64,000 bases of DNA from Algihabitans sp965233705 (GCA_965233705.1 CBDDTF010000001.1:124001-188000); one strand, 5' to 3'; shown: positions 8,119 to 17,387, counted from the first letter of the stretch. Notes: generated from the sequence alone by a model not told the origin. Made by a program: numbers and translations.

Positions 8119-10452
8119 ATGCTCACGATCTTCTACAAGGAATCGGCACCCGAGGTGCCCTACGTGGACATCTACCGCGACCACGCGGAGCCGGATAAGT
8201 TCTACCTGCTCTCCGGCCTGCCGCGGATCGCGACCAACGCCGAGACCGGCGAGCCGATGTTCTCCTTCCACATGTTCGCGCGGAACATCGAGATGGCGCT
8301 GGCCAGCGCCGGCGAGGGGCCGGTCGAGTACCAGCTCGGCCAGATGTACGCCACGGTCGACCTGACCATTCCGCCGGACGACCAGGCCAAGATCATGGAC
8401 TTCCTGCGCGCCCTGCTGCGCCGGGAAAGCCGCGAGGGTAGCGGCTACCGCGACCTGATCGGCGCGCGCGGCCGCTTCACCGAGCCGCGCATCGCCACCC
8501 CCTACTGGGAGAGCGGCACGGTCCAGCTCAACATCCTCGACGGGCTCGGCCCGACCTTCACCAAGGCCAGCATCGGCCAGAGCACGCCCAGCCTGACCGG
8601 CTACAACCAGGCGACGGTCTGGGCCACCCTGGGCACCGAGGGCGCGCAGCTCCTCTGGGAGACTTTGCGCGGCAACCTCGAGCCCGCCTCCGGCGACGGC
8701 GCACTGCCGATCCAGGCGGCGGTGCAGTACAGCCTCAAGGGCTGGGCCCGGGTGCCGGCGCTGAACGTCAGCGTCGAGGCCGACAGCGAGGTGGTCTACG
8801 AGGAGCTGCGCAAGCGCACCCGCATCAAGGAGACCAGCGGCAACAAGACCTGGACCTACCCCCAGATCAAGGAGCTGACCAAGGAGCTGGAGGCCTCGGA
8901 CGTCATCGAGATCGTCTGGGACGACTGGGCGCCACCGGACGGCGACAAGCAGGAGATCCAGTCGCAGATCACCACCCAGATGCTCAACATGGTCTCCAAC
9001 CAGATCGCCAACAGCTTCTTCCAGCCGGCCGCGGTCAGCGGCCCGGAGCTGGAGGAGCTGGGCGCGACCTTCACCCACAGCCGCGAGGGCGGCGTGCAGG
9101 GCTCGCTGCTGTGGCTCGACGAGTTCGAGCACAGCGTGACGCGCCACATCGGCTTCTCGCTCAAGCAGTCGACCAACACCAGCTTCCTGCACACGCCGCA
9201 GACCTCGATGATGTCGGCCCTGACGCCGCAGCAGGTCGAGCGCCACGTGCGCCTGATCCCGCTCGACAGCCCGGAGGTGCGGATCCTGGAGGTGCCGGTC
9301 AACGCCAACGCCGACTTCGAGCGCGACGGCATCGCCAGCATCGACTTCGAGATCACCTACGACCAGTTCGACGAGGCGACCGACCGCCAGATCAAGCAGG
9401 TCATGGCCGAGCGCTTCACCAAGGGCGACGAGACCTTCGTCTTCCGCACCCGCATGGCCCGCGACCGCAACGGCCGGCTGCTCGACAGCTACGACGTCAA
9501 GGCCAAGCTGGTGTACTTCGCGAGCACCGAATCGCCCGAGCCGATCGAGTACAAGGACATCTCCGACCGCCAGCTCACCCTGTCCTACGACCGGCTGGGC
9601 TACCTGCGCGTCTCGGTGCAGGCCGGCGACATCGACTGGACCAAGATCGAGAGCGTCTTCGTCGACCTGGACTACCAGGGCGCGCGGGCCAGCGCCAACG
9701 ACGCCGTGGTCAAGCTGACCGAGGCCGAGAACACCGGGGTCTGGCAGACGCCGCGGCGCGGCAGCCTGACCCGGCACTACAGCTACACCGTCAAGTACAA
9801 GTACAAGGACGGCAACGAGCTGACCACGCGGCCCCAGCGTTCGGACAGCGAGACGCTGGTGATCCACGACAATTTGGCGTCCAGCCTGCGCCGCTTCTTC
9901 AACGTCATCGTCGATCCCAACTCGGTGGAGAACGTGATCCTGCGCATCCGCTACGACGGCGGCGGCGGCGCCCCGGTGGAGATCGCGCGCGACTTCAACC
10001 AGACGGAGAGCTGGGAGTACATCCAGTCGGTGGCCGAGGGCGCGCCGCGGGAATTCATCTACTCCTACATCATCCAGTTCAAGGACGGCCACATCACCGA
10101 GTCGGAGGACATCACCGTCGGCGAGGACGACGACGTGGAGCCGATCCACGCCCGGCGCTACCCCATGGACATCTTCATCGACGGCGGCGGCCTCGACTGG
10201 ACCCAGTGGCGCCTGGCCACGGTGCAGATCACCTACCACGACCCGGAGTTCAACTTCACAGACAGCAAGTCGGCCGACCGCATCACGCGCGACAGCAACT
10301 TCACCACCGTCCCGCTGGAGCTGTTCCACCCCTCGCGGCGGACCTACAGCTACGAGGTCAACCTGGTGCCGCAGCCGGGCCAGGGGCGGATCCAGCGCGC
10401 CACCGGCGAGACCGACGGCCCGCTGTTCCTCGAAACGCTGATCCAGGCCTAG
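8119..10452 (+). CDS. Large paralogous protein P4 with three beta-sandwich modules
   Basis: 777 residues, ATG 8119 behind GGGGGAG. Residues 16-37 carry VDIYRDHAEPDKFYLLSGLP. The second family block is STPSLTGYNQATVW with GAQLLWETL (about 155-182), followed by AVQYSLKGWARVPALNV. The last 280 residues look like three consecutive beta-sandwich repeats, each about 90 residues. Each ends in a strand of the form YSYTVKYKYKDG, YSYIIQFKDG or YSYEVNLVPQPG, with VFVDLDY, VILRIRYDG or TVQITYHD strands earlier. No signal peptide or catalytic motif seen. It is followed by P5 after 13 nt, so P3-P4-P5 and the amidase probably form one operon. Function unknown. Confidence 0.88.
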   Translation: MLTIFYKESAPEVPYVDIYRDHAEPDKFYLLSGLPRIATNAETGEPMFSFHMFARNIEMALASAGEGPVEYQLGQMYATVDLTIPPDDQAKIMDFLRALLRRESREGSGYRDLIGARGRFTEPRIATPYWESGTVQLNILDGLGPTFTKASIGQSTPSLTGYNQATVWATLGTEGAQLLWETLRGNLEPASGDGALPIQAAVQYSLKGWARVPALNVSVEADSEVVYEELRKRTRIKETSGNKTWTYPQIKELTKELEASDVIEIVWDDWAPPDGDKQEIQSQITTQMLNMVSNQIANSFFQPAAVSGPELEELGATFTHSREGGVQGSLLWLDEFEHSVTRHIGFSLKQSTNTSFLHTPQTSMMSALTPQQVERHVRLIPLDSPEVRILEVPVNANADFERDGIASIDFEITYDQFDEATDRQIKQVMAERFTKGDETFVFRTRMARDRNGRLLDSYDVKAKLVYFASTESPEPIEYKDISDRQLTLSYDRLGYLRVSVQAGDIDWTKIESVFVDLDYQGARASANDAVVKLTEAENTGVWQTPRRGSLTRHYSYTVKYKYKDGNELTTRPQRSDSETLVIHDNLASSLRRFFNVIVDPNSVENVILRIRYDGGGGAPVEIARDFNQTESWEYIQSVAEGAPREFIYSYIIQFKDGHITESEDITVGEDDDVEPIHARRYPMDIFIDGGGLDWTQWRLATVQITYHDPEFNFTDSKSADRITRDSNFTTVPLELFHPSRRTYSYEVNLVPQPGQGRIQRATGETDGPLFLETLIQA

Positions 10453-10465
10453 GACGCCGCGCGCC

Positions 10466-12808
10466 ATGGCCGGAACCGCGAAGATCGGAGCGGCGCTGCA
10501 GCTCAAGGAGCTGGGCCCCGTCGCGCAGCTCAAGAAGCTGCAGCTCGTGCCGGAGCGCGATCCCTTCAACATCGCCTTCGCCGCTTTCAACAAGCAGATC
10601 GCCTTGTCGGGCAACGTGCCGCAGCTCGAGCGCACGCCGAGCAGCGACGGCCGCTCCTACGCCGTCGAGGGCCGCTCCAAGCGCTACTCCCGGCCCGCGC
10701 TGCGCCTGGCCCAGCGCGGCGGCTGGGAACCGGGACCGGAGGTCCGCTTCGTACGGGCCGAGGACGGCAGCCTGCGGCTGGCGGTCGCCTTCGAGGAGGA
10801 CCCGGACGCCGAGCACCGCGCGGACGGCGCCCTGCCCTTCGCGGTCAAGGTGACCTCGGTCGCGCTGGAGCCGGCCGACGGTTCGGGGGCCTGGAGCCGG
10901 CTGGCCTTCGACCAGACACTGCTGCAGATCCCGCTGGGCCAGGGAGACGACGGGCCGGCCTTCCGTATCGAGGCCGAGGCGCTGCTGCCCAACGAGGGCG
11001 AGGCGACGCAGATCGCCTCGGCCCTGCAGCGCGACGGCGGCGCGCGCTGGAAGATCGCCCTGGAGTTCGACTGGGTCCCCAAGCAGATCCGGCGCTCGAG
11101 CAACCGCTCGGGCCGCAGCACCGGGTTCGTCGCCACGCCCATCCTGCTGCACCGCGCGCCGGTGGTCACCGCGCAGCCGATGGTCGCCGCGCGCGCCCGC
11201 GTGGACCGGACCAGCCTCAACTCCAGCGCCGTGCTGCGCCTGGTCAAGGAGGCCAGAGTCACGCCGCAGCCGCGCGGCGGACGTGGCGGCAGCGGCGACC
11301 GGCCGCAAACGGCGACGGCGATGCCGGCTGGCGGCCTGAAGCGGGTGAAGCTCAACGGCGTGATCGACAAGATCGTCGCCGGCCAGATCGAGACGCCGGT
11401 GCTCGACACCCAGCCGGACAACGACGTGCGCACCCAGCGCATCGTCCGCAGCATCGCCGCGCACTATCCGCCGCAGTTCCCGGCGCACGAGCCGATCTAC
11501 GCGGCGCTGACCGGCGCCGGCTCGCACCTGGGCTGGCGGGCCAGCGCGCACGGCCTGTTCCAGCCGGCCGACCTGCGCGACACCTGCTACATCCTGCCCG
11601 ACCGCTTCCTGCTGGCGCGCAACGCCGAGTCGACCCTGCCGGAGGTGACCGGCATCCTGCTGGAGCCGCAGGAGATCCCCAGCGGCACCAGCCTCGAGGA
11701 TGCGCTGATCACCCGCCTGACCTTCCGGGTGGTGCCCTACATCGATCCCGCACGGCTGGTCGAGCTGCGCAAGCTGATCCGGGCCGAGACCAGCAACGAG
11801 GTGGTCTACTCCGACCTGACGATCGGCGGCTACAAGTCGGCCCGCTTCGTGCCCGACCAGGCCCTGCAGGGGCTGGGCGAGTTTTTGACCGGCGCGCGCG
11901 AGGCGGAAAGCCGCGAGGTGACCCCCGAGGCCGGCTTCGCGATCACCTACGAGGGCCGCGCCGAGTTCACCAGCCTGCTGTTCGACAAGCTGCGCGGCGA
12001 GGGCATCCGCGGCGAGGTGGAGTTTGAGCTGGAGCAGCAGAGCGGCGACCTGCTGCGCCAGCGCGTCCCCGTGCTGCTGGCGCTCGACGACACCGCCCCG
12101 CTGGAGCCGACCTGGAGCTTTGCCTTCGCCGACCCGCAGGACCCCGGCTCGCAGCGGGTGCTGGAGATCACCAATCCCTACGCGCGCGAACTGGAGGTCG
12201 ACGCGCTCACGCTGACGGCCCTGTCGCGCTCCACCGTGACCGGCGAGATTCTGGACTTCCGCCACGCCGATCTGGGCCGCGACAACCTGCGGCTGCAGCC
12301 CGGCACCACCGAGACGGTCGGCCTCGACTTCGGCGCGGACGACGCCGCCTGGAACGTCTACGAGCTGGTGTTCGGGGACGTCGCGCTCGACGTCGACCCG
12401 CAGCAGAGCCTGCAGGCGCTCTACGACACCTTCGTCAACACCGTGCGCTCCTGGAAAATCACGGTCACCGCGCCGCAGTTCGTGGGCTTCGACCATCTGC
12501 CCGACGAGATGCAGCAGCACGTCGCCCAGATCCTCACCTTCGAGGTGGAGCTGCGCCGCCCGGGCCTGTCGCGCACCGTCTCGGCGCGGGTCTCGCGCGA
12601 TACGCCGGAGGCCGAGGTGTTCCTCGACCGCAGACTGGCCGACCTGCTCAAGGAGAGCTCCGAGACGGCCTACGAGTACCGCCGTCGCATCGTCCGCTTC
12701 ACCAGCGCAACGGCCTGGAGCGACTGGCAGACCACCACCGACGCCTCACTCATTCTCTTCTCCACGCCCGAGCAGGACAGCGACGGCGGCGGCGGCGGCG
12801 GAAGCTAG
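10466..12808 (+). CDS. Divergent large paralogous protein P5
   Basis: 780 residues, ATG 10466, 13 nt after the P4 stop. It is the most divergent family member. The Tyr-rich motif is internal: DLRDTCYILPDRFLLARNAES near residues 370-390, preceded by HGLFQ. A FRIEAEALLPNEGEA stretch followed by RWKIALEFDWVP (about 170-210) resembles the second and third family blocks of P2 and P4, so P5 may be circularly rearranged or carry an extra N-terminal domain. An Arg/Gly-rich linker lies near 265-285 and the C-terminus ends in a poly-Gly tail. The beginning (LQLKELGPVAQLKKLQL) is amphipathic, not a signal peptide. Family membership is less secure than for P1-P4. Function unknown. Confidence 0.83.
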   Translation: MAGTAKIGAALQLKELGPVAQLKKLQLVPERDPFNIAFAAFNKQIALSGNVPQLERTPSSDGRSYAVEGRSKRYSRPALRLAQRGGWEPGPEVRFVRAEDGSLRLAVAFEEDPDAEHRADGALPFAVKVTSVALEPADGSGAWSRLAFDQTLLQIPLGQGDDGPAFRIEAEALLPNEGEATQIASALQRDGGARWKIALEFDWVPKQIRRSSNRSGRSTGFVATPILLHRAPVVTAQPMVAARARVDRTSLNSSAVLRLVKEARVTPQPRGGRGGSGDRPQTATAMPAGGLKRVKLNGVIDKIVAGQIETPVLDTQPDNDVRTQRIVRSIAAHYPPQFPAHEPIYAALTGAGSHLGWRASAHGLFQPADLRDTCYILPDRFLLARNAESTLPEVTGILLEPQEIPSGTSLEDALITRLTFRVVPYIDPARLVELRKLIRAETSNEVVYSDLTIGGYKSARFVPDQALQGLGEFLTGAREAESREVTPEAGFAITYEGRAEFTSLLFDKLRGEGIRGEVEFELEQQSGDLLRQRVPVLLALDDTAPLEPTWSFAFADPQDPGSQRVLEITNPYARELEVDALTLTALSRSTVTGEILDFRHADLGRDNLRLQPGTTETVGLDFGADDAAWNVYELVFGDVALDVDPQQSLQALYDTFVNTVRSWKITVTAPQFVGFDHLPDEMQQHVAQILTFEVELRRPGLSRTVSARVSRDTPEAEVFLDRRLADLLKESSETAYEYRRRIVRFTSATAWSDWQTTTDASLILFSTPEQDSDGGGGGGS

Positions 12809-12868
12809 AGCCACACGGCCGCGCGGTGCGCCTGCACCGCGCGGCGAGCCACCGGGAGGACGCCGAGC

Positions 12869-13768
12869 ATGGCGGTCGCGATCAACGAGGACTTCCTGAT
12901 CCCGCTGCGCCCGGGCCACGCCGTGGGGCGCGGCTGGACGGCGGCGACCGAGCGCCGGCCCATGGGCGTGACCTGGCACTGGACGGCGGGCTCCACCCTG
13001 GCCGGCTGCCGCGCCACCCTGGGCGGGGAGAGCCCGGCGCAGAAGGGCGTGGCCTCGGCCCACTACGGCATCGGCCGCAGCTTCGCCGAGGGCATCGACC
13101 GCTACGTGGCGCTGGACAACCGCTCCTGGCACGCCGGCAAGAACCAGACGCTGCGCTGGGACGGGCAGCCCTCGACCAACGCGACCAAGGGCGCACGCGC
13201 CACCATCGGCATCGAGACGGTCAACGTCGGTTTCGGCCGGCCGGGGGTGGCGCACGGCGACGACTGGCTCCTGGCCACCACGCCGAACGGCAAGCATGTC
13301 CGCCAGGTCCAGCCCTGGACCGACGAACAGCTCGAGATGTGCATCCAGATCGGCAAGGAGGTGGTTGCCCGCTGGCCGCACATCCGCCCGGAAGACCATC
13401 ACGGCCACCACGACCTCTGCCCCGGCTACAAGGAGGACGTGATCGGGTTCCCCTTCGCCCGGGTGCTGCGCGGCATCTACGACGACCCCGGCATCGTCGA
13501 CGTCTGGACGCCCTTCCGGCTGCCGGCCCAGCGCCAGCGCGCGCTGGTGACCCTGGGCTACGATCTGGGGCCCCTCGGGCCGGCCGGCGACGGGGTGGAT
13601 GGTGACTGGGGGCGCCTCTCGGACGCCGCCCTGCTGGCCTTCCAGGCCGAGCGGGGCCTGGTCGACGACGGCATGTGGACCAGCTTCGTCTGCCGCGCCA
13701 TGGATGCCGCCCTGCGCGCGGCCGGTCACGACCCGCTCCAGCTCGCGGCAGCCGAGGCCCATCTGTAG
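12869..13768 (+). CDS. N-acetylmuramoyl-L-alanine amidase with C-terminal PG-binding domain
   Basis: 299 residues, ATG 12869 behind GGGAGG. The amidase_2/AmpD fold is shown by WHWTAG (His37), GHHDLCPGYKED (His180, Asp190 as zinc ligands by analogy with AmpD; Lys188 as the catalytic lysine position), and SAHYGIG. Such enzymes cut the bond between MurNAc and L-Ala of peptidoglycan. Residues about 215-275 (VTLGYDLGPLG, GDWGRLSDAALLAFQAERGL) match a peptidoglycan-binding domain 1. No signal peptide is visible, so it either acts on internalised muropeptides or is released by a non-Sec route, as phage endolysins are. It closes the P3-P4-P5 operon after a 60-nt gap. No other phage-like gene is nearby. 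Confidence 0.9.
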   Translation: MAVAINEDFLIPLRPGHAVGRGWTAATERRPMGVTWHWTAGSTLAGCRATLGGESPAQKGVASAHYGIGRSFAEGIDRYVALDNRSWHAGKNQTLRWDGQPSTNATKGARATIGIETVNVGFGRPGVAHGDDWLLATTPNGKHVRQVQPWTDEQLEMCIQIGKEVVARWPHIRPEDHHGHHDLCPGYKEDVIGFPFARVLRGIYDDPGIVDVWTPFRLPAQRQRALVTLGYDLGPLGPAGDGVDGDWGRLSDAALLAFQAERGLVDDGMWTSFVCRAMDAALRAAGHDPLQLAAAEAHL

Positions 13769-13842
13769 CCGCCGAACCTGAGAGGGGCTTCACAGTGGGT
13801 CACCGACAGACCCGCGAGATTTGCGGGGGCGGGCGCGCCGCA

Positions 13843-13866
13843 GGATGCTAAGCTTGCGCAGCATCC
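13843..13866. terminator. Hairpin between amidase and fecR-like gene
   Basis: GGATGCT (13843-13849) pairs with AGCATCC (13860-13866) across a 10-nt loop, in the gap that separates the amidase operon from the FecR gene. No T-run follows, so it may be an intrinsic terminator of the GC-rich type or a 5' leader stem of the next gene. Confidence 0.4.
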
Positions 13867-13906
13867 CGGCGGACCCACCGAGAGCGCCAAGCGGGAGCCT
13901 CTTGCC

Positions 13907-14539
13907 ATGTCCGGATTGAAGCGAGCCGCCACCCTGCTGCTGTTGCTGCTGGCCCCGCTCGGCCCGATCGCGGGTCCGGCTGCGGCGCAGGAGGTGGTCG
14001 CCCGGATCGACGCGGTCAGCGGCACCGCCCACGTCGCGCGCGCGGACACCCGCCTGATCGCCGAAGCCGGGCTTGAGCTGCACCGGCGCGACACCCTGGA
14101 GACCGCCGAGGACGGCCGCCTCCGCCTCAACTTCCGCGACGGCACGGTGATCGCCCTCGGTCCCGGCTCGCGCGCCCGGGTGCAGCACTACCTGGACACC
14201 CTGGGCGGCGCCGACAGCCGCCCGCCCCTGGTCGAGCTGGTGGTCGGCATCCTGCGCGCCACCGTGCCGAACGTCGGCTCGCTCGGCTGGTCGGTGCAGA
14301 CCCGCGCCGCCGTCGCCTCCTCCCGCTCGACCGACTGGATCATCGAACACCGCGCCGACAAGACCGCCCTGATCGTGCTCGGCGGCGAGGTCGAGGTCAT
14401 CGGCGACGCCGGCGGTCGCCTGCTGCTGACCGGCGGCGAGGGCGTCGACGTTTCGCGCGGGACCCCGCTGCCCGCCGCGCCCAGCCGGTGGGGCGCCCAA
14501 CGGGTGATCGCCTTCGTCGAGCGGGTGGAGATGCCGTAG
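13907..14539 (+). CDS. Secreted FecR-domain protein
   Basis: 210 residues, ATG 13907 behind GGGAG. An N-terminal Sec signal peptide is clear (Lys-Arg, a long Leu run, AAAQE cleavage near residue 28). The rest matches the FecR domain: VSGTAHVARADTRL, LHRRDTLETAEDGRLRLNFRDGT, and later a RSTDWIIEHRADKTALIVLGGEVEV core. FecR domains usually sense or scaffold in the periplasm; here there is no sigma factor next to it, but a CHASE2-cyclase follows 94 nt downstream. This FecR plus CHASE2-cyclase pairing is recurrent in proteobacteria, so the protein is probably the periplasmic partner of that cyclase. The ligand is unknown. Confidence 0.88.
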   Translation: MSGLKRAATLLLLLLAPLGPIAGPAAAQEVVARIDAVSGTAHVARADTRLIAEAGLELHRRDTLETAEDGRLRLNFRDGTVIALGPGSRARVQHYLDTLGGADSRPPLVELVVGILRATVPNVGSLGWSVQTRAAVASSRSTDWIIEHRADKTALIVLGGEVEVIGDAGGRLLLTGGEGVDVSRGTPLPAAPSRWGAQRVIAFVERVEMP

Positions 14540-14633
14540 CGGGCGGCGCCCCCTGGACTCGCGGCACCGGTCCGCCGGCCGCAACGCCCCGCCAGCTCTT
14601 TGAGTCACGTCATACTTCGGAGGCCGCAACAGC

Positions 14634-16625
14634 ATGGTCCGGCATCGCGCGCAGCCGCCGCGGGTCCGCACGCGCTTCGCCGCGGCCGGGGTCGGCCTGT
14701 TGGCGATGCTGCTGGCCGTCCTGCTGCTCGATGCGCCGGCGGTGCAGCGCCTGGAGGCGCCGACCCTGGACTGGCGGTTCCTGCTGCGTGGTCCGCAGCC
14801 CCCCGGCGGCGAGGTCGCGCTGGTGGTGCTCGACGAGGCGAGCCTGGAGGCGCTCGGCGGCTGGCCGCCCTCGCGCCTGCATCTGGCCGAGGCGGTCGAG
14901 CGTTTGCGGCAGGCGGAAGCCGGGGTGATCGTCTTCGACCTGCTGTTCGCCGAGACCCCGGCCGCGCCCCACGACGCGGCCGCCGACGCCGCCCTGGCCA
15001 CGGCCATCGCCGCGGCGGGCAACGTCATCCTGGGCTACGCCTTCGCCTTCGAGACCTTCGAGAGCGGCCTGGCGGGACCGCGCCTGCGGCCGGGCGCGGC
15101 GCCGCCGATGGCGGCGGCGCTGCAGCGCTACCGCCTGCCGCCGGGCCAGGCGGTGCGGGTGCCGCGTGCCAGCGCCGCCGTGCTGCCGGAGCCCCGCCTT
15201 CGCGCGGCCGCGGCCGGCCTCGGCCACATGTCGGTTCTGCTCGCCCCCGACGGCGCGCTGCGCAGCGAGGCCGCGCTGATCGCCTTCGACGAGACCTTCT
15301 TTCCCTCGCTGGCCCTGCAGGCCGCCCGTCACCACCGGCGCCTGCCGCCCGGCGCGCTCTCGGCGGTGATCGGCCGCAGCCTGAGTCTCGGGGCCCAGCG
15401 GTTCGACTTGGATGGGCGCATGCGCCTGCCGGTGAACTTCTACGGCCCGGACGGCACCCTGCCGAGCTACCCGCTGATCGACCTGCTGGCCGGGCGCGTG
15501 CCGGCGGCGGCGCTGCGCGACAAGGCGGTGGTGCTGGGCAGCACGGCCCTAGCCGCCGCGCCGGTCTTCGTCACCCCCTACGATGCGGCGCTGCCCTCGG
15601 TCGCCTACACCGGCACGGTGCTGGACAACCTGCTGACGGGCCGCAGCCTGGCCCGGCCGGGCTGGCTGCGCGGCCTCGACATCCTGGCGGCCGGCCTGGG
15701 CGCGGCCCTGGCCTTCGCCCTGGCCCGGCGGCTGCCGGCGGCGGCCGCACCGCTGGCCGTGCTGCTGCCCGGCGGCGGCTGGGCCGGCCTGACCTACGGC
15801 GCCTTCGTCTGGTGGCAGCTCTGGCTGGCCGTCGCGGTGCCGCTGGCCGCCGTCGTGCTGGGCGCGAGCTGGGGCGCGCTGGCCCGCAGCCGGGCCGAGC
15901 AACGCCGGCGCGAGGCCGTGGCGCGCGAGCGCCAGAACCTCTCGCGCTACTTCTCGCCGGCGGTCGCCGAGCGGCTGGCGGCCCAGAGCGCGCCCTACGA
16001 CCTGACCGCCAGCCAGCCGGCCAGCGTGCTCTTCGTCGACATCCTGGGCTTCACGCGCCTTTGCGAGCGCCTGCCGAGCGACCAGGCCATCGCGCTGCTG
16101 CGCGGCTTCCATGCCCGGGTCGAGCGGGCGGTCTTCGCCCAGGGCGGCACGCTCGACAAGTACCTCGGCGACGGCGCGCTGGCCGTCTTCGGCGTGCCCG
16201 ACCCGCAGCCGGACGAGGCGGCCCGCGCGCTGGCCGCCGCCGTGGCGCTGCAGACCAGCGTCGCCGCCTGGGCGCAGGAGCTGGCCGCGGCCGGCCAGCC
16301 GCCCCTGGAGATCGCCGTCGGCCTCCACCACGGACCGGTCATCGTCGGCGACATCGGGGGCGAGAGCCGCTTCGAGTTCACCGTGCTGGGCGACACGGTC
16401 AACGTCGCCAGCCGGCTGGAGGGGCTGACCCGCCAGCTCGGCGCCGGCATCGTCGCCTCGGAGGCGGCGATCGAGCGGGCCGGCGCGACCGGCGGCATCC
16501 CGCTGGGCTTCTACCGTCACGGCGAGGTCGCGCTGCGCGGCCGCGACGCCCCGCTGGCGGTCTGGGCCTGGCGGCTGTCCGAGGCCGCCCGCGGGCCCGC
16601 AGCGCGCGAGACAGCCGCGCGCTAA
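14634..16625 (+). CDS. CHASE2-domain adenylate/guanylate cyclase
   Basis: 663 residues, ATG 14634 behind CGGAG. Order: one N-terminal membrane segment (about 15-35), a CHASE2 periplasmic sensor (about 40-345, starting LDWRFLLRGPQPPGGEVALVVLDE and containing DGTLPSYPLIDLLAGRV), three further membrane segments (about 345-415), then a class III nucleotide cyclase domain (about 455-620). Metal-binding aspartates fall at Asp469 (FVDILGFTRL) and Asp513 (KYLGDGALAVFG), and the LGDTVNVASRLEGL motif is intact, so it is predicted active, making cAMP or cGMP from a signal outside the inner membrane. The FecR-like gene upstream is the likely partner. Confidence 0.93.
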   Translation: MVRHRAQPPRVRTRFAAAGVGLLAMLLAVLLLDAPAVQRLEAPTLDWRFLLRGPQPPGGEVALVVLDEASLEALGGWPPSRLHLAEAVERLRQAEAGVIVFDLLFAETPAAPHDAAADAALATAIAAAGNVILGYAFAFETFESGLAGPRLRPGAAPPMAAALQRYRLPPGQAVRVPRASAAVLPEPRLRAAAAGLGHMSVLLAPDGALRSEAALIAFDETFFPSLALQAARHHRRLPPGALSAVIGRSLSLGAQRFDLDGRMRLPVNFYGPDGTLPSYPLIDLLAGRVPAAALRDKAVVLGSTALAAAPVFVTPYDAALPSVAYTGTVLDNLLTGRSLARPGWLRGLDILAAGLGAALAFALARRLPAAAAPLAVLLPGGGWAGLTYGAFVWWQLWLAVAVPLAAVVLGASWGALARSRAEQRRREAVARERQNLSRYFSPAVAERLAAQSAPYDLTASQPASVLFVDILGFTRLCERLPSDQAIALLRGFHARVERAVFAQGGTLDKYLGDGALAVFGVPDPQPDEAARALAAAVALQTSVAAWAQELAAAGQPPLEIAVGLHHGPVIVGDIGGESRFEFTVLGDTVNVASRLEGLTRQLGAGIVASEAAIERAGATGGIPLGFYRHGEVALRGRDAPLAVWAWRLSEAARGPAARETAAR

Positions 16626-16746
16626 CGCATTGAAACTCCGTATGTTCCGCGAATTTTTCCGGGTCTTCCAGAGGAACGGCAGGGCCAGGGGGCCCGTTGG
16701 TCGGGGTGAGATGGCGGCAAGCCGCCGCCGCGAAAGGAGGAGACTG

Positions 16747-17373
16747 ATGAAACGCAGCCTGATCCTGACCACCGCCCTGGCCACCATGACCGCCGTCGGC
16801 GGCACCGCGCTCGCCGGCGAGGCACGCCAGGGCATGTCGACCACCTCCGACGAGCCGATGGTGGATCGCGAAGACGTGCGTCAATCCAACCACGAGACGG
16901 AGGCCAAGTTCGAAGGCCAGGACAAGATGGGCAAGACCTCGCCGCATCCGGTCTTCGTGTTCAGCGACCAAGAGCGCCGCCAGGCGGAGCAGGACGGCCA
17001 GACCAATGTGGTCGTGCGCGAGTTCGAGCCGGAGAGCGTGCGCCAGATGGTGACCTTCAACTTCGATTCCGCGCAGCTCACGGCCAAGGCGCAGCAGAAG
17101 ATCGACCGCTTCGCCGACCTGGTACAGGAGGCCGAGCTGCAGAACGTCGAGGTCTACGGCCACACCGACACGGTCGACACCGACGCCTACAACGCCGAGC
17201 TGTCCGAGGATCGCGCCGAGGCCGTCGCGGCGGCCCTCAAGGCGCACGGCGTCGAGACCGACAAGATCGGCCAGGCCTGGTTCGGCGAGACCGAGCCGCT
17301 GGTCGAGACCGGCGAGGGCGAGCGTAACCGCCTCAACCGCCGCGTCGTCCTGGTGGCCGGCGACCCGGTCTAA
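16747..17373 (+). CDS. OmpA-family outer membrane protein
   Basis: 208 residues from ATG 16747, chosen because AAAGGAGGAG lies just upstream and the next 23 residues form a good signal peptide (MKRSLILTTALATM, cleavage near ALAGE). After a charged spacer, residues about 100-205 form an OmpA/MotB C-terminal domain: VTFNFDSAQLT, VEVYGHTDTVDTDAYNAELSEDRA and NRLNRRVVL, which bind peptidoglycan. It probably tethers the envelope. There is no beta-barrel domain. A hairpin element begins 15 nt after its stop codon. Confidence 0.92.
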   Translation: MKRSLILTTALATMTAVGGTALAGEARQGMSTTSDEPMVDREDVRQSNHETEAKFEGQDKMGKTSPHPVFVFSDQERRQAEQDGQTNVVVREFEPESVRQMVTFNFDSAQLTAKAQQKIDRFADLVQEAELQNVEVYGHTDTVDTDAYNAELSEDRAEAVAAALKAHGVETDKIGQAWFGETEPLVETGEGERNRLNRRVVLVAGDPV

Positions 17374-17387
17374 CCCTAGCGCAGATT

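Noticed and set aside
12869..13768. Prophage or phage-tail-like locus around the amidase and P1-P5
   Set aside because: No integrase, terminase, portal, capsid, sheath, baseplate or holin motif was found; the amidase alone is not enough. Kept only as an alternative in the findings.
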